Positions 51,648 through 58,237 of a DNA stretch of 64,000 bases are shown piece after piece. The notes beneath the pieces are model-generated. The model had not been told where the DNA came from, searched no databases, and worked only from the letters and a program-made list of their open reading frames with translations. Every line of letters starts with the position of its first letter. The stretch's first letter is position 1. Position numbers and translations under genes: made by a program. Origin of the DNA: Branchiostoma belcheri (lineage: Eukaryota; Chordata; Leptocardii; Amphioxiformes; Branchiostomatidae); the NCBI RefSeq assembly GCF_001625305.1, contig NW_017803424.1, positions 110,352 to 174,351 on the forward strand. The letters are read 5' to 3'.

Positions 51648-54600
51648 CGTGTATGCGTGTACGCTTCTCCATAGCTCCTCCTTATACTGAATATGCGTGT
51701 TTATGTCATACATTTTGCTGCCGCATGAGGGCTACAGGCACCAGGATTCGTCACACAGAAGCAACGAACGAGTTAATTAATAGCTAGCGGAGAATGTCAA
51801 ACTCCCTGCCGTTTCGAAGTCCCGTCCTTGACTAACTCCCTCTCCGGCAAGGTAAGTGGATGATGTTTACGCCGCCACAGTGCCATAAATCCAGGTACAT
51901 TCTAAATCTTTATTATAACATACCCAGATTGTGACCTTGAAACTTCATTCACAATTATGTGAGAACATTTGATCCCCTCAATAGTTACCTAGCGTCTTGT
52001 TTAGATCGCGGTAACGTTTACATGTCGTTGTAGAAGATCGCCGGCGTTGGGTAGCTCAGCGTTCTGTCGGCCATAAAGTTTTGTTGATGTGTGGTCTGTC
52101 TGCAGTTCGACCCGAAGATACTGGGCAGAGTAAACTGTCACTAGAGTGCGGCTGTGGTACAAGTGAGCGTTAAGCTTCGGTCACAACCCGCCGTACGTGC
52201 TTCTGCGTGCTGTCTACGTGCTGTCTACGCGCAAAAATGTGGGCAAGCGCAGGGCATCCGTGCGTGGTGAGTACCGCCTCCGTACGGAATCCTACGGATT
52301 TGGGAGCACGCAGACACGCCGTAGAACTTTAAGTGCATGTAAAACCTTTTTCTGCGTGCGTTCTATGGATTCACCACCCGTGCGTGCGAGTACGAGCGAC
52401 GCGCGTGCCCCGTACGTACCGTGCGAAAGACGGACGTGTGAGTACGGCTTCCTTACGGTGAAGTTTCAATTGCACAGTGATCTTACGTTGTAAGCACGTA
52501 CAACTCACTTACCGCTTGCGCAACGTGCGATGCACGCAACCGCTCACGGCCAGACAGTGGCGTGCAGACCACACTCTTACACCTTGCGAAACCGTGCGAG
52601 TGACGTGCGAGTGACGTGCGTCGATGCCACTCCTTCCTCACGTTTTCAGAAAAAAAAGTTGCAGACGTAGCCTCCCAAAAAATGTGCGGACAAAAATCAC
52701 GTACGGCGGGTTGTGACCGAGGCTTTAATGGGCTTTCTGGCGCACTTAACGGTGCACACACCAATTCTTCCACTGTAGTGCCCGGAAAAAAGTGACGAAG
52801 GGGTCAGGTGGTTCATGATTGAGTTTACATTTCTCATAATCTGCTGCAAAATAGTATTAACTACTAACATAGCTGGAAAGTGTAAGAAGTGGCGTGTTTT
52901 GGGGAAAAATTGATTTCGGGCCTGAGGCTTACTCCCGGGTGTCCTTCCGCCTTCAGCGCGGTGCTTCGGTTTGACCTAGATATGCGTTGTATGCGTTCTG
53001 GGGGTGCTGTCGCTATGCCCAGCGACGGGCTATTGTGATAATCTCAGTGTTAGGATTTTCCTTATACTTTTATTAATAATACATAAGGGTTTTCTCTTTC
53101 CGACCATATAAGTCATTTTAGTGGCTAAATTCTAGGTGATGGGTCTAATTCCACGTGAAAATAGCCAATTTTTGGCTGAAAAATTCTTTTGCCCCCTAAC
53201 ACTTACAAAAATGTGAGATGTGAAAGAAATTGAAATTCTATTGTTCCCGTAGCTAGAGCGATATCCTTCATTTGCAAACACAGTGTTTTGGCTCAAGAGG
53301 TATTTCCTGAAAGAGACGGTCGCTAAAGTTGAGGGTATGCAGAATCTAATTAAGACCCAAAATAAACTGGGGTGTGCCCCCGTAAAGGGCAGGGTAGCTG
53401 GTGGCACCTGTCTGAGAGGAAAGTCGGCTGTTTGTCAGCAACCGGGCACTCTTAGCTTGTCCACCAACCGTGTAATGTTATTTGGCGCATCCCGCGTCCA
53501 CATTTTGAGCGAAAACATTTTGCTCCCACTAAAACTTACCCTGTCCCCTCCTCATCAAAGTTTTATTCTGTGGATGTGAACTTCAACAAAGATAGCGTAA
53601 CTGATTTTGGGAGCTACTGAGAGTTTTTTGCTGCCAAAAACTCGACCCTAATGCCGCGGTCACATTTCCCAACCCGGGGCCCGGCCGGGCAGTCGTATGG
53701 AACGAGAACTATGATACAAGACAGCAAAACACAAAAAAGTTTTAGAAAATTTACAATGAGCACTATGTGTGTATACTCTTAATAAAAAAAAAACTTTATT
53801 TTTTGTTCACGCAAACAAACCGGACGGGCCCCGGCTTGGAAATATGACCGTGCCATAACGCTCCGACATTCTGGCGGCGGCGGCCGGTGCGGTCCTTCCC
53901 GCGCTGATTTTGACCGAGGTGTTCAAATTAGAACATGTCTGGGTTTCGATGTGTTCGATGAGTAACGGTCTATTCGCTAGATATTGGACTGCAGCCAATT
54001 ACGTTGCGCGTAGGGACGACATATGGCGCGGTTACGCCATCAATCATCGTACTGACGGACCGTCGTGCATGTAGTTGACACCATACTGATTTTATTAAGA
54101 GGCCAGCTCCCTAGTCTGGGTCCCATGGCAATGAAAATGAAGTTTTCCTAGGTTCCACGGAAAGTTCAACTTGGTAAATAGAATATTTTTCAATCATTGA
54201 CTTTTCAAATATAACAAAGCACGTACACCAAATTTCCCATGAAAATTAGGTACGTGTTTTCAAAAGTCACTGATTGGAGAAAATCCTATCAACTTTTAAT
54301 CAAGCGTTAATGTTGAACCTCTTCAGCCATAGAAAGTTGTTACTAATACCCCTTACTCAACTTAGAAAGCGCTCTGACGGCGGTCTCTTCGGGACTTGAA
54401 ATTGGCCAGAAAGCGCAGAGTGCACCAAGGTCACCATGGGAGCGCGATGACAGCGCGATGAGAGCGCCATGAGTGCCGTCACCGTGCCGACTGTATGGAA
54501 GCGGCTCATATCATCTCATAGCACCGTGGAGAGACCACTTTGAGAGCGCCATGAGAGCGCACAATGACCATTAAGGCCACACCGTCTTAATTTTATGGAT

Positions 54601-56220
54601 GACAGCCTCTGAAGACCCCCAAACTAGTGCGTGCGGGCGAAAAAAAATTCCGGTCAAAAATAAAATGCTACTAAACCACAGGAATAAAAGCCCGTTTTTA
54701 ATTGGGGTATAACAAAATCAAAAAAGAGGGAAAACTAGACAAGACAGACAGGCGTTTTTTTGTTAAATATTTTTTTTTAACTTTTATGACGTAACTGAGA
54801 CATAGACACAGGAAGGGGGATAGAAAAAGGATGTGCCAAGCTACCCACGACAGGTTATTGTTTAAGTGCTCCCATCAACCAACCCACCCCTGCTCTGCCA
54901 ACTTGACACATCAAAATAAAATAATGACATAAAAGACAGGCATTTCACAACAAAAGACTTCCCCCTACGACCTTTGCCCAACGCACTGAAGTGCACCACT
55001 GAGCTAGGAAAACTGCCTCGCCAAGACGTACGAAGTCTAGCTTAAGTCTTGAGCGGAGGCATTCCTTGATGTACGGCACCATGCCAGCGTGAATAAAGCT
55101 TGTATTTTGAATTTACTACGTATACGACAAGCCAGCACATACTGTTTTTTGCGGACATTATGAATCGGCACTCTACTGAGTTCTTACGTCGTGGAGCTCT
55201 GGTAGCCTGGGTGCCCGGCTTCGTATTGTCGCTAACTACCATGGACTACCCAGGCCTGGAGCCTCGGTGGACGTGATCTTTTTTTTAAGAACAGGCGAAA
55301 ATTAATTTGTTTAGTTATCTGCGAAATCTTTGGTCGCACATAAACGTTGCTAACATGTGAGTTTTTGGTCGCGCAGAGAAGTCGCCGTAGAGATGCCACT
55401 TGAGCACGTTTTTCATGGAGTTCGGCGCTCTCTCCGCGCTCTGGCCAATTTCAGGTCGCGGAAGGAGCGCCGTCAGAGCACCGTCTAAGTGGGGTATAAA
55501 GCTCACCACTGCATGCCAGTAAGAAATCCAGAGTAAATTTTCTGTACCTTAAAACGGTACAGAGCATTATATACCTTGCAGAAGCAGTAATTTTTATTAA
55601 ATATCAACTTCAGAAAGACGATAAAGCGTCAAAAATTGTTCTGTTCTGAAGTCAGGAACATCCTAGTAAGACATAGTAACAACCAAAAATAAGATTTTAC
55701 AACGATAGCTATTACAGCTAAAATTGCCTTTCTACATTTAAACGAATTACAGGAATTGCAGATCATATTGTTACAGATTGCATATAATATACAATGATTT
55801 GTAGTTTATATGTTGTACATGTTCATCCCTATCAAATCATTCTGAAAGCCTCTTTACCACTGCAACTATAAACATGCATGAGTTTTAATACCAAAGGAAG
55901 TTAGAACCTCCATGTACCAATTCCAAAGTGAGATTTTTTTAATTGCAGAATAGGAAAAAAAATTCATAATTTGATTTTTGAATTTTTTGTCTCATTTCTT
56001 TTGAGAACGTGGCATTTCTTGCAACACTTTCACAACTGATTATTTTTCTTTAGCAAACCAGATGATGTGAATAGCATTTCCCGATGGCATTAGGGGCCTG
56101 CATAGTTTAATCGAACACACATAAACAGGTAAAAAAGGCGAACGTAGTCACCATCATATTTTCAACGGTGTACTTACCGACCAAAATTGTAGCAAGGCAG
56201 GCAAGGAAGTACAACATCAT
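24037..56220 (-). CDS. VWDE-like D8C/VWD/EGF/SEA membrane protein (25 exons, complete)
   Basis: A modular extracellular protein predicted to be anchored by one helix. Exons in transcript order: 56220-56178, 48142-47912, 47648-47484, 46243-46184, 40862-40600, 40055-39966, 39754-39425, 39130-39054, 38645-38567, 38040-37837, 34362-34151, 33168-32712, 31135-30761, 30405-30148, 30007-29893, 29604-28993, 28847-28731, 28325-28203, 28045-27932, 27561-27439, 26054-25983 (least sure), 25841-25716, 25434-25304, 25068-24834, 24257-24037. They sum to 4833 bases, a closed frame of 1610 residues. Domain order: signal peptide, D8C (15-146), VWDE-type N-terminal region (147-394), VWD (about 405-585), Cys-rich VWDE region with a basic cleavage-like site near 650, VWDE-type Cys and Ig-like segments (737-986), cadherin-like plus EGFs (986-1349), linker, EGF, SEA (1416-1537), helix (1552-1574), short tail. 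Length and order resemble von Willebrand factor D and EGF domain-containing protein; the SEA-plus-helix end is unlike the secreted vertebrate protein. Precise orthology is not settled. Confidence 0.9.
24834..25434 (-). CDS. VWDE-like exons: SEA domain
   Basis: Exons 25434-25304 and 25068-24834. The first supplies [11 protein letters not shown] and a helix ending KEEVEAA; the second continues with [20 protein letters not shown]. The pattern matches a SEA domain next to a membrane helix, as in mucin-like surface proteins. GSVIA occupies the position of the GSVVV autoproteolysis site known in mucin SEA domains; cleavage here is inference. Confidence 0.85.
25716..25841 (-). CDS. VWDE-like exon: EGF-like domain before SEA
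   Basis: A 126-base, 1-1 phase exon. [16 protein letters not shown] and [16 protein letters not shown] show six cysteines of a calcium-binding-type EGF. Confidence 0.93.
25983..26054 (-). CDS. VWDE-like exon: short Thr/Gln/Glu linker (probable)
   Basis: A 72-base, 1-1 phase exon flanked by TTTCAG and a weak donor GTTTGT. It encodes [20 protein letters not shown], a low-complexity polar spacer. Frame symmetry and acceptor support it, but with no domain match it could be skipped or be a false exon. Without it the protein is 24 residues shorter and still in frame. Confidence 0.5.
26055..27438 (-). other. intron, no feature seen
   Basis: AT-rich 1384-base intron between EGF exon 27561-27439 and the linker exon. 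Only a 23-base pseudo-microexon was noticed (see rejected). Confidence 0.6.
27439..28847 (-). CDS. VWDE-like exons: four EGF-like repeats
   Basis: Four single-domain, 1-1 phase exons: 28847-28731 ([19 protein letters not shown]), 28325-28203 ([19 protein letters not shown]), 28045-27932 ([16 protein letters not shown]) and 27561-27439 ([19 protein letters not shown]). All start with the D-(I/L)-(N/D)-E-C calcium-binding consensus and keep six cysteines. They form a rigid calcium-dependent rod in related proteins. Confidence 0.95.
28993..29604 (-). CDS. VWDE-like exon: cadherin-like segment and three EGF repeats
   Basis: A 612-base exon. Its first 90 residues ([46 protein letters not shown]) form a cadherin- or PKD-like beta sandwich typical of VWDE proteins. 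EGF-type repeats follow: [19 protein letters not shown]..., [15 protein letters not shown] and [13 protein letters not shown]. Several domains sharing one exon contrasts with the one-exon EGFs downstream. Confidence 0.92.
29893..30405 (-). CDS. VWDE-like exons: Ig-like segment and Cys-rich knot
   Basis: Exon 30405-30148 (phase 0-0) encodes [20 protein letters not shown] then [14 protein letters not shown], an IPT/Ig-like strand pattern found in VWDE. Exon 30007-29893 encodes [19 protein letters not shown] and [11 protein letters not shown], the short Cys-rich module that follows it in this family. Confidence 0.85.
30761..31135 (-). CDS. VWDE-like exon: central Cys-rich/EGF-like segment
   Basis: A 375-base, phase 0-0 exon. 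[20 protein letters not shown] and [14 protein letters not shown] form a compact EGF-like module typical of VWDE. Its 5' boundary is only about 35 bases from an antisense LINE fragment. Confidence 0.9.
31172..31982 (+). mobile_element. LINE reverse transcriptase fragment (CR1/L2-like)
   Basis: A continuous frame in an intron of the VWDE-like gene, antisense to it. [14 protein letters not shown] and FADDTSL are the B-motif and catalytic YADD-type motifs of a non-LTR reverse transcriptase. [33 protein letters not shown] and SARVISG follow. No stop interrupts about 270 codons, so insertion or conservation is recent. The 5' part is missing and the 3' end runs into the assembly gap. Confidence 0.92.
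31983..32076. other. assembly gap
   Basis: A run of 94 N between the LINE fragment and a (TA)n microsatellite. True length is unknown. Confidence 1.
32090..32133. repeat. (TA)n microsatellite
   Basis: About 20 TA units directly after the gap, a likely cause of the assembly break. Confidence 0.95.
32712..33168 (-). CDS. VWDE-like exon: post-VWD region with RRRRK site
   Basis: A 457-base exon entering in phase 2. It encodes [26 protein letters not shown], a basic [10 protein letters not shown], an acidic stretch, then [17 protein letters not shown] and [14 protein letters not shown]. The last motifs are VWDE hallmarks. RRRRK fits a furin-type cleavage consensus near residue 650. Confidence 0.9.
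33169..34150 (-). other. intron, no feature seen
   Basis: A 982-base AT-rich intron. Small frames at 33330-33575 (+) and 33435-33641 (-) show no domain. Confidence 0.6.
34151..39130 (-). CDS. VWDE-like exons: VWD domain
   Basis: Exons 39130-39054, 38645-38567, 38040-37837 and 34362-34151. [16 protein letters not shown] opens the domain (CxxxGDPHxxxFD), followed by [43 protein letters not shown] and the closing [15 protein letters not shown] (GLCG-type). Phases run 0-2, 2-0, 0-0, 0-2. In other proteins VWD domains assemble through disulfides. The 3.5-kb intron 34363-37836 is loaded with transposon pieces. Confidence 0.92.
34501..34570 (+). mobile_element. ACCTYC-family fragment (5' end)
   Basis: TACCTTCGCCAATAAAAAAA then GGTTATGGTTTT copies the left end of the family seen at 41758. 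Confidence 0.55.
35593..35780. mobile_element. GC-rich MITE with about 21-bp inverted ends
   Basis: GCACTGCCAAATGGGTCCCGG (35593-35613, 21 bases quoted in parts: GCACTGCC, AAATGGGTCCCGG) pairs imperfectly with CCAGGTCCCGTT and CGGTAGTGC at 35760-35780. The interior repeats at 36417-36585 as a nearly identical direct copy that has lost its right end. The core GAGGTTACGGCGTCGCTTCG is at 35619 and 36455. Confidence 0.6.
36417..36587. repeat. second copy of the GC-rich MITE core
   Basis: It matches 35580-35757 over about 170 bases with few changes and is truncated at GGTCTCCA. Confidence 0.7.
36630..37800 (+). mobile_element. decayed LINE reverse transcriptase
   Basis: Pieces in shifting frames: an upstream palm-like stretch ([12 protein letters not shown]), [26 protein letters not shown], a later [11 protein letters not shown] and [13 protein letters not shown], and near the end RWKDQMKTD. 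These are motifs of an RTE- or L1-type non-LTR reverse transcriptase, in order, with frameshifts and stops. It lies antisense to the VWDE-like gene and ends just before the splice acceptor side of the next exon. A 102-bp MITE is nested in it. Confidence 0.75.
36772..36873. mobile_element. Mutator-like MITE nested in the LINE
   Basis: The ends TAGCCTGGGTACCATC and GATGGTACCCAGGCTA are complementary for over 30 bases in total with few mismatches. It is flanked by 9-bp direct repeats GCGAGCCAT (36763-36771) and GCAAGCCAT (36874-36882). A 9-bp target duplication is characteristic of Mutator-type elements. Confidence 0.78.
39425..40862 (-). CDS. VWDE-like exons: N-terminal VWDE-specific region
   Basis: Exons 40862-40600, 40055-39966 and 39754-39425. 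The first gives [19 protein letters not shown], an Ig- or FN-like strand pair. The second gives VSCVVRSFW and SNSYHTGIQ. The third gives [17 protein letters not shown] and [13 protein letters not shown]. Such segments sit between the D8C and VWD domains in VWDE proteins. The junction 39966/39754 uses a GC donor. Confidence 0.82.
40183..40253. repeat. 11-bp tandem repeat, six copies
   Basis: AAAATTCAAAT is repeated six times without change inside the 544-base intron 40056-40599. Confidence 0.95.
41758..42595 (+). mobile_element. ACCTYC-family element, 838 bp, full length
   Basis: Starts TACCTTCGCC and ends GGCGAAGGTA (42586-42595), a perfect 10-bp inverted pair. The interior has CTTCCGGTTTTGATATCTC, ATGCTAGGGT and several ATTTGCATAAT runs, shared with the other copies. 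No transposase is present, so it is non-autonomous. The minus-strand frame at 41775-42182 is a by-product of the repeat. Confidence 0.75.
42700..43095 (+). repeat. 3' half of ACCTYC-family element
   Basis: Matches 44030-44320: TAATTAGTCAGTTTGG, AAGGTATGTCAGAGATC, ACAGTATTATATGTTGTC and GGTATGAGATCGCCGAACTC occur in the same order. Confidence 0.75.
43767..44303 (+). mobile_element. ACCTYC-family element (shortened copy)
   Basis: Left side carries ATGACATGTCATGGAGGTTA, right end TATGTCATGGAGGTA. The CTTCCGGTTTTGATATCTCG core is intact. It is shorter than the copy at 41758 because of internal loss. Confidence 0.65.
45063..45885. repeat. 38-bp minisatellite, about 18 copies plus 21-bp variants
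   Basis: The unit is GTCTTTGCGCAGACGAC joined to GTCTTTGCGTAGACGACACAG, two near-identical halves of 17 and 21 bases. About 18 units run from 45063 to 45760, then 21-base variants (CACAGGTATTTGCGCAGA) to 45885. The 38-base period cycles all three frames. Because no frame has a stop, it produces long spurious open frames of about 280-290 codons. It lies in the intron 40863-46183. Confidence 0.95.
46184..46243 (-). CDS. VWDE-like exon: small Cys exon after D8C
   Basis: A 60-base, 1-1 phase exon encoding [19 protein letters not shown] between TCTAG and GTAAGT. Phase and sequence join the D8C exon to exon 40862. Confidence 0.8.
46520..46850 (+). mobile_element. LINE 3'-end relic (zinc-knuckle region), plus strand
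   Basis: [16 protein letters not shown] and a decayed C-x-x-C...H-x-x-x-x-C tail match the C-terminal region of a LINE polyprotein. The same motif occurs on the minus strand at 48827-49411, so two relics of one family lie in opposite orientation. Confidence 0.65.
46851..47483 (-). other. intron, no feature seen
   Basis: The AT-rich rest of intron 46244-47483, with no repeat relation or domain noticed. Confidence 0.55.
47484..48142 (-). CDS. VWDE-like exons: D8C domain
   Basis: Exons 48142-47912 and 47648-47484. They encode [65 protein letters not shown] and [18 protein letters not shown]. This is the eight-cysteine-rich D8C module of uromodulin, GP2 and VWDE. A phase-1 intron splits it after GEHPA. 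The counterpart at 57845 has no such intron. Confidence 0.93.
48210..48264. repeat. (ATCA)n tract
   Basis: About 12 ATCA units next to sequence GATTTATTAATAAAAGACATT, resembling the 3' tail of a non-LTR element. A similar tract is at 21523-21548. Confidence 0.85.
48827..49411 (-). mobile_element. LINE 3'-end relic (zinc-knuckle region), minus strand
   Basis: An open frame with [38 protein letters not shown] and C, i.e. C-x2-C-x(n)-H-x4-C, the C-terminal zinc knuckle found after the reverse transcriptase of several LINE families. The catalytic part is absent. Confidence 0.75.
49389..49458. repeat. 30-bp-arm hairpin
   Basis: Arms 49389-49418 and 49429-49458 pair with one mismatch around a 10-base loop (core AGAAACATGTTTCAT). 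A third half-arm TCATGTTTCTCATGTCTAG follows at about 49461. TTTTAATTGGGGTA-type flanks also occur near 54697, so this may be the end of a repeat family. Confidence 0.8.
50119..50263. repeat. 19-bp tandem repeat, seven copies
   Basis: GGGGAGTCCATCACTGTCA repeats seven times with few changes. The open frame through it is spurious. Confidence 0.93.
50785..51576 (+). mobile_element. ACCTYC-family element, 792 bp
   Basis: Left end TACCTCCATGA, right end TCATGGAGGTA, an 11-bp inverted pair. It carries CAGAACTTCCGGTTTTTGTA, CATGCTATGGT and ATTTGCATAATTAA motifs of the family. Confidence 0.72.
51599..51650. repeat. (TG)n microsatellite
   Basis: About 20 TG units followed by CGTGCGTG variants. Confidence 0.95.
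52044..52130 (+). mobile_element. possible tRNA-derived SINE head
   Basis: TGGGTAGCTCAGCGTT resembles box A and AGTTCGACCCGA resembles box B, about 55 bases apart. The anticodon arm cannot be recognised. Low certainty. Confidence 0.35.
52173..52724. mobile_element. PIF/Harbinger-like MITE, 552 bp
   Basis: The 27-base ends (left begins AGCTTCGGTCACAACCCGCC, 52173-52199; right 52698-52724) are complementary with one mismatch. It is flanked by TTA on both sides (52170-52172 and 52725-52727). A TWA target duplication is typical of PIF/Harbinger. The interior is rich in CGTGCG motifs and has no transposase. Confidence 0.82.
53652..53855. mobile_element. PIF/Harbinger-like MITE, 204 bp
   Basis: Left end TGCCGCGGTCACATTTCC, right end the imperfect complement of it (reads TGGCACGGTCATATTTCC outward), with GC-rich CCGGGGCCCG further in on both sides. 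Flanked by TAA at 53649-53651 and 53856-53858. It shares the CGGTCACA signature with the 52173 element. Confidence 0.75.
55085..55290 (+). repeat. dispersed repeat, inverted copy of 21715-21945
   Basis: ACGACAAGCCAGCACATACT, CGTATTGTCGCTAACTACCA and CGGTGGACGTGATCTTTTTT match the complement of the other copy. Confidence 0.65.
56178..56220 (-). CDS. VWDE-like first exon: start codon and signal peptide
   Basis: Two adjacent ATG codons open [14 protein letters not shown], a hydrophobic signal peptide, ending at a clean GTAAGT donor in phase 1. It joins the D8C exon (48142) as VADCADDPC without a frame break. The first exon of the + strand neighbour is built the same way, which supports the assignment across an 8-kb intron. 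Either ATG may start. Confidence 0.8.
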
Positions 56221-57425
56221 TTCTTTGGAGAGCCCTTGACAGAAAAAAGCTGAGGAAGACACAGCCATTCCGCCTAAGTTTGGCGGTCTATAGAGAGACT
56301 TACCAAACTCTCAGTGCAAAAAAATGTCACTTCTACCTTTCACGAATAGCAAGGCACTTAGTTTTAAGCTACTTCCTTATGACGTAACCATGCGTTCACC
56401 TCTTCTGATTGGTTCAAAAGTACTCCCTTTGTTTGTTCGATCATGCGTGGATTTGCTGACGAAGAAAAACGCGAAAGTTGCTTTCGTGGGATTAACAAGT
56501 GCATTTGGCATATTTACAATTAAAGCTAGGTCTTAAGTGTATTGCCAGCATATATCAGGTTACCGTCCAGACTTGGTTAAGCTTTATGTTTCACCATTTT
56601 TTATTCCTTCACATAATCTTGGGTGAAAAGTTGATCAAACACTATTCCACAAAGCGTAACACTGCCATGTTAAAGCAAACAACGTAATGTTTAGTTAGAA
56701 AGTAGCTTAATGGCCAAGAACAGCAAGACTCAGAAAAGGCCAGGGTTTAGTCAAAGAAGGTGATCTTTTGTAGGAGTTAAAACACCTTGGGCTGATAATG
56801 ATGTAGCCTAATTGTATATGGTCATACTGACGTTTTGTAGTACCTGATATAACTTTTCTTGCCGGACACATTTTGTGCAAACCTGATAAAAACTTTCTTA
56901 GTAGTATTTAGTTTTTTTTTAAATTTTAGATGGGATTTAAACATCTTCTCCCGTAATGTTAGAACATTTAGTATCGTCTATTAGGTAACCATGCACATTA
57001 AAATCGTAAATCAACCTGGAACACAACAAAGATTTTTGTGCTTGTTCATGTCTCCCGTTTTTTTCTAAATTTATATTTTATTTACCGTTTGTGTTGTGGT
57101 GACCAAACACTTACGTCCTTTGTGCTATCATACAATGGCAGTTTTGTAGATATGTAAAATAGGACGTATATATATTGTGTCCTTAACAATGTCAAAATGG
57201 TGTACAGAGCATAAAAACAATCCGTTTTATAGAGGGAGAGGGATCAATAAGGAACAGTTCCTCGCGTAAATGTCGTTAATCATTCACCTCCTTCTGTAAG
57301 CAATGTAAACAGCCCGGTTCTTGTGTCAACATGCAGCCGCAGCATAAAGTAGCCAAGGCCTTTCGTCACCTAACATTGGCGAACTTATTCTGAATTGAAC
57401 AATATTATTCCGGCCGCCGCGTTGT
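56221..57425. promoter_or_regulatory. divergent promoter region between two D8C genes
   Basis: The 1.26 kb between the start codons of the VWDE-like gene (-) and the second D8C gene (+) must hold both 5' UTRs and core promoters, unless unseen 5' exons exist. No further exon or repeat is seen. On the minus side no good TATA box is near the start. Confidence 0.55.
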
Positions 57426-57434
57426 TTTATAAAG
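57426..57434 (+). promoter_or_regulatory. TATA box of the second D8C gene
   Basis: TTTATAAAG lies 45-53 bases before the ATG at 57479, which places transcription start near 57457 and leaves a 5' UTR of roughly 20 bases. Confidence 0.6.
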
Positions 57435-57478
57435 GGATATTCCTAAAGTGATTTCTTCACAACATCTATAAGTGCAGC

Positions 57479-58237
57479 ATGGGTGGATGTTGCTATGTAT
57501 GGGTGATGTTACTACTTCTCGTTGCCATAGGTAAGTCTTGTAATATCTATACTTCTGTATAGAAATACACTGAAGTGAGATTGTATGATAAAGACTGTTT
57601 CATGGTAAATTTATGCTTAAAACTAATATTAATAGACTGGCTACTAAAAGAAAGTTTAGATGACAAAATTATTTGTTTAACGAAGGCGGCATCAAACTAA
57701 ATGACTATAGCCATATGCTCGATTCGCAGAATATCTTAGACTCTATTAAGGATATAAGGTAGTTGTAACATTACGCCGATTTATTGTTTTAGTCCGTTAG
57801 AATACAAGGCATTTGATTTTACTACTGTTGTTGTTTTGTTGCAGTTAGTGGCAATACAGACCCCTGTATGAACCACCGCACCATAAACCAAGCCAGAAGA
57901 ACCAGTGCCGCCTCCAGGGTTGACCCAGATCTGGACATCTGTGACATATACCTAGAGAAGGATTGGTACAGGTTCACCAGCTACACGGGAGGAGAAATCC
58001 CCACTAGCTGTGTCGATGTGGATTCTTGTAGTACAGAAGCACCAGTGTGGATGAATGGCAGTCTTCCAACCACAGACGCAATTGTCAACAGAACGGCCTG
58101 TGCCAATCTCGGCTTCGGGACAGACTGCTGTACATTTTCGTGGGACATCAGAGTTAAACGGTGCTCGGATGCACACGGACTGTTCTATGTGTATGAGCTG
58201 GAACCGACGCCTTCATGTCCGATGGCTTATTGCGCCG
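57479..58237 (+). CDS. D8C-domain secreted or surface protein, 5' part (VWDE-like paralogue)
   Basis: Exon 1 (57479-57530) encodes MGGCCYVWVMLLLLVAIG, a signal peptide, and ends in phase 1 at GTAAGT. Exon 2 (57845-58237, 393 bases, phase 1-1) encodes a whole D8C domain: DPCMNHRTINQARRTS, CDIYLEKDWYRFTSY, TSCVDVDSCSTEAPVWMNGS, ACANLGFGTDCCTF and YELEPTPSCPMAYCAG. Cysteine spacing matches the D8C of the minus-strand gene. Later exons were not found in 58238-64000 and may lie beyond the window. It could be another VWDE-like gene, a uromodulin/OIT3-like protein or a truncated copy. Confidence 0.88.

Larger units (their letters stand above)
48143..56177 (-). other. 8.0-kb first intron of the VWDE-like gene
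   Basis: Holds the (ATCA)n tail, LINE relic, long hairpin, 19-bp tandem repeat, ACCTYC element, (TG)n tract, two MITEs and other repeats listed separately. The 54160-55080 stretch shows nothing else recognisable. Confidence 0.7.

Noticed and set aside
53283..53579. 98-codon plus-strand frame in the first intron of the VWDE-like gene
   Set aside because: No domain, no splice signals and no relation to the neighbours.
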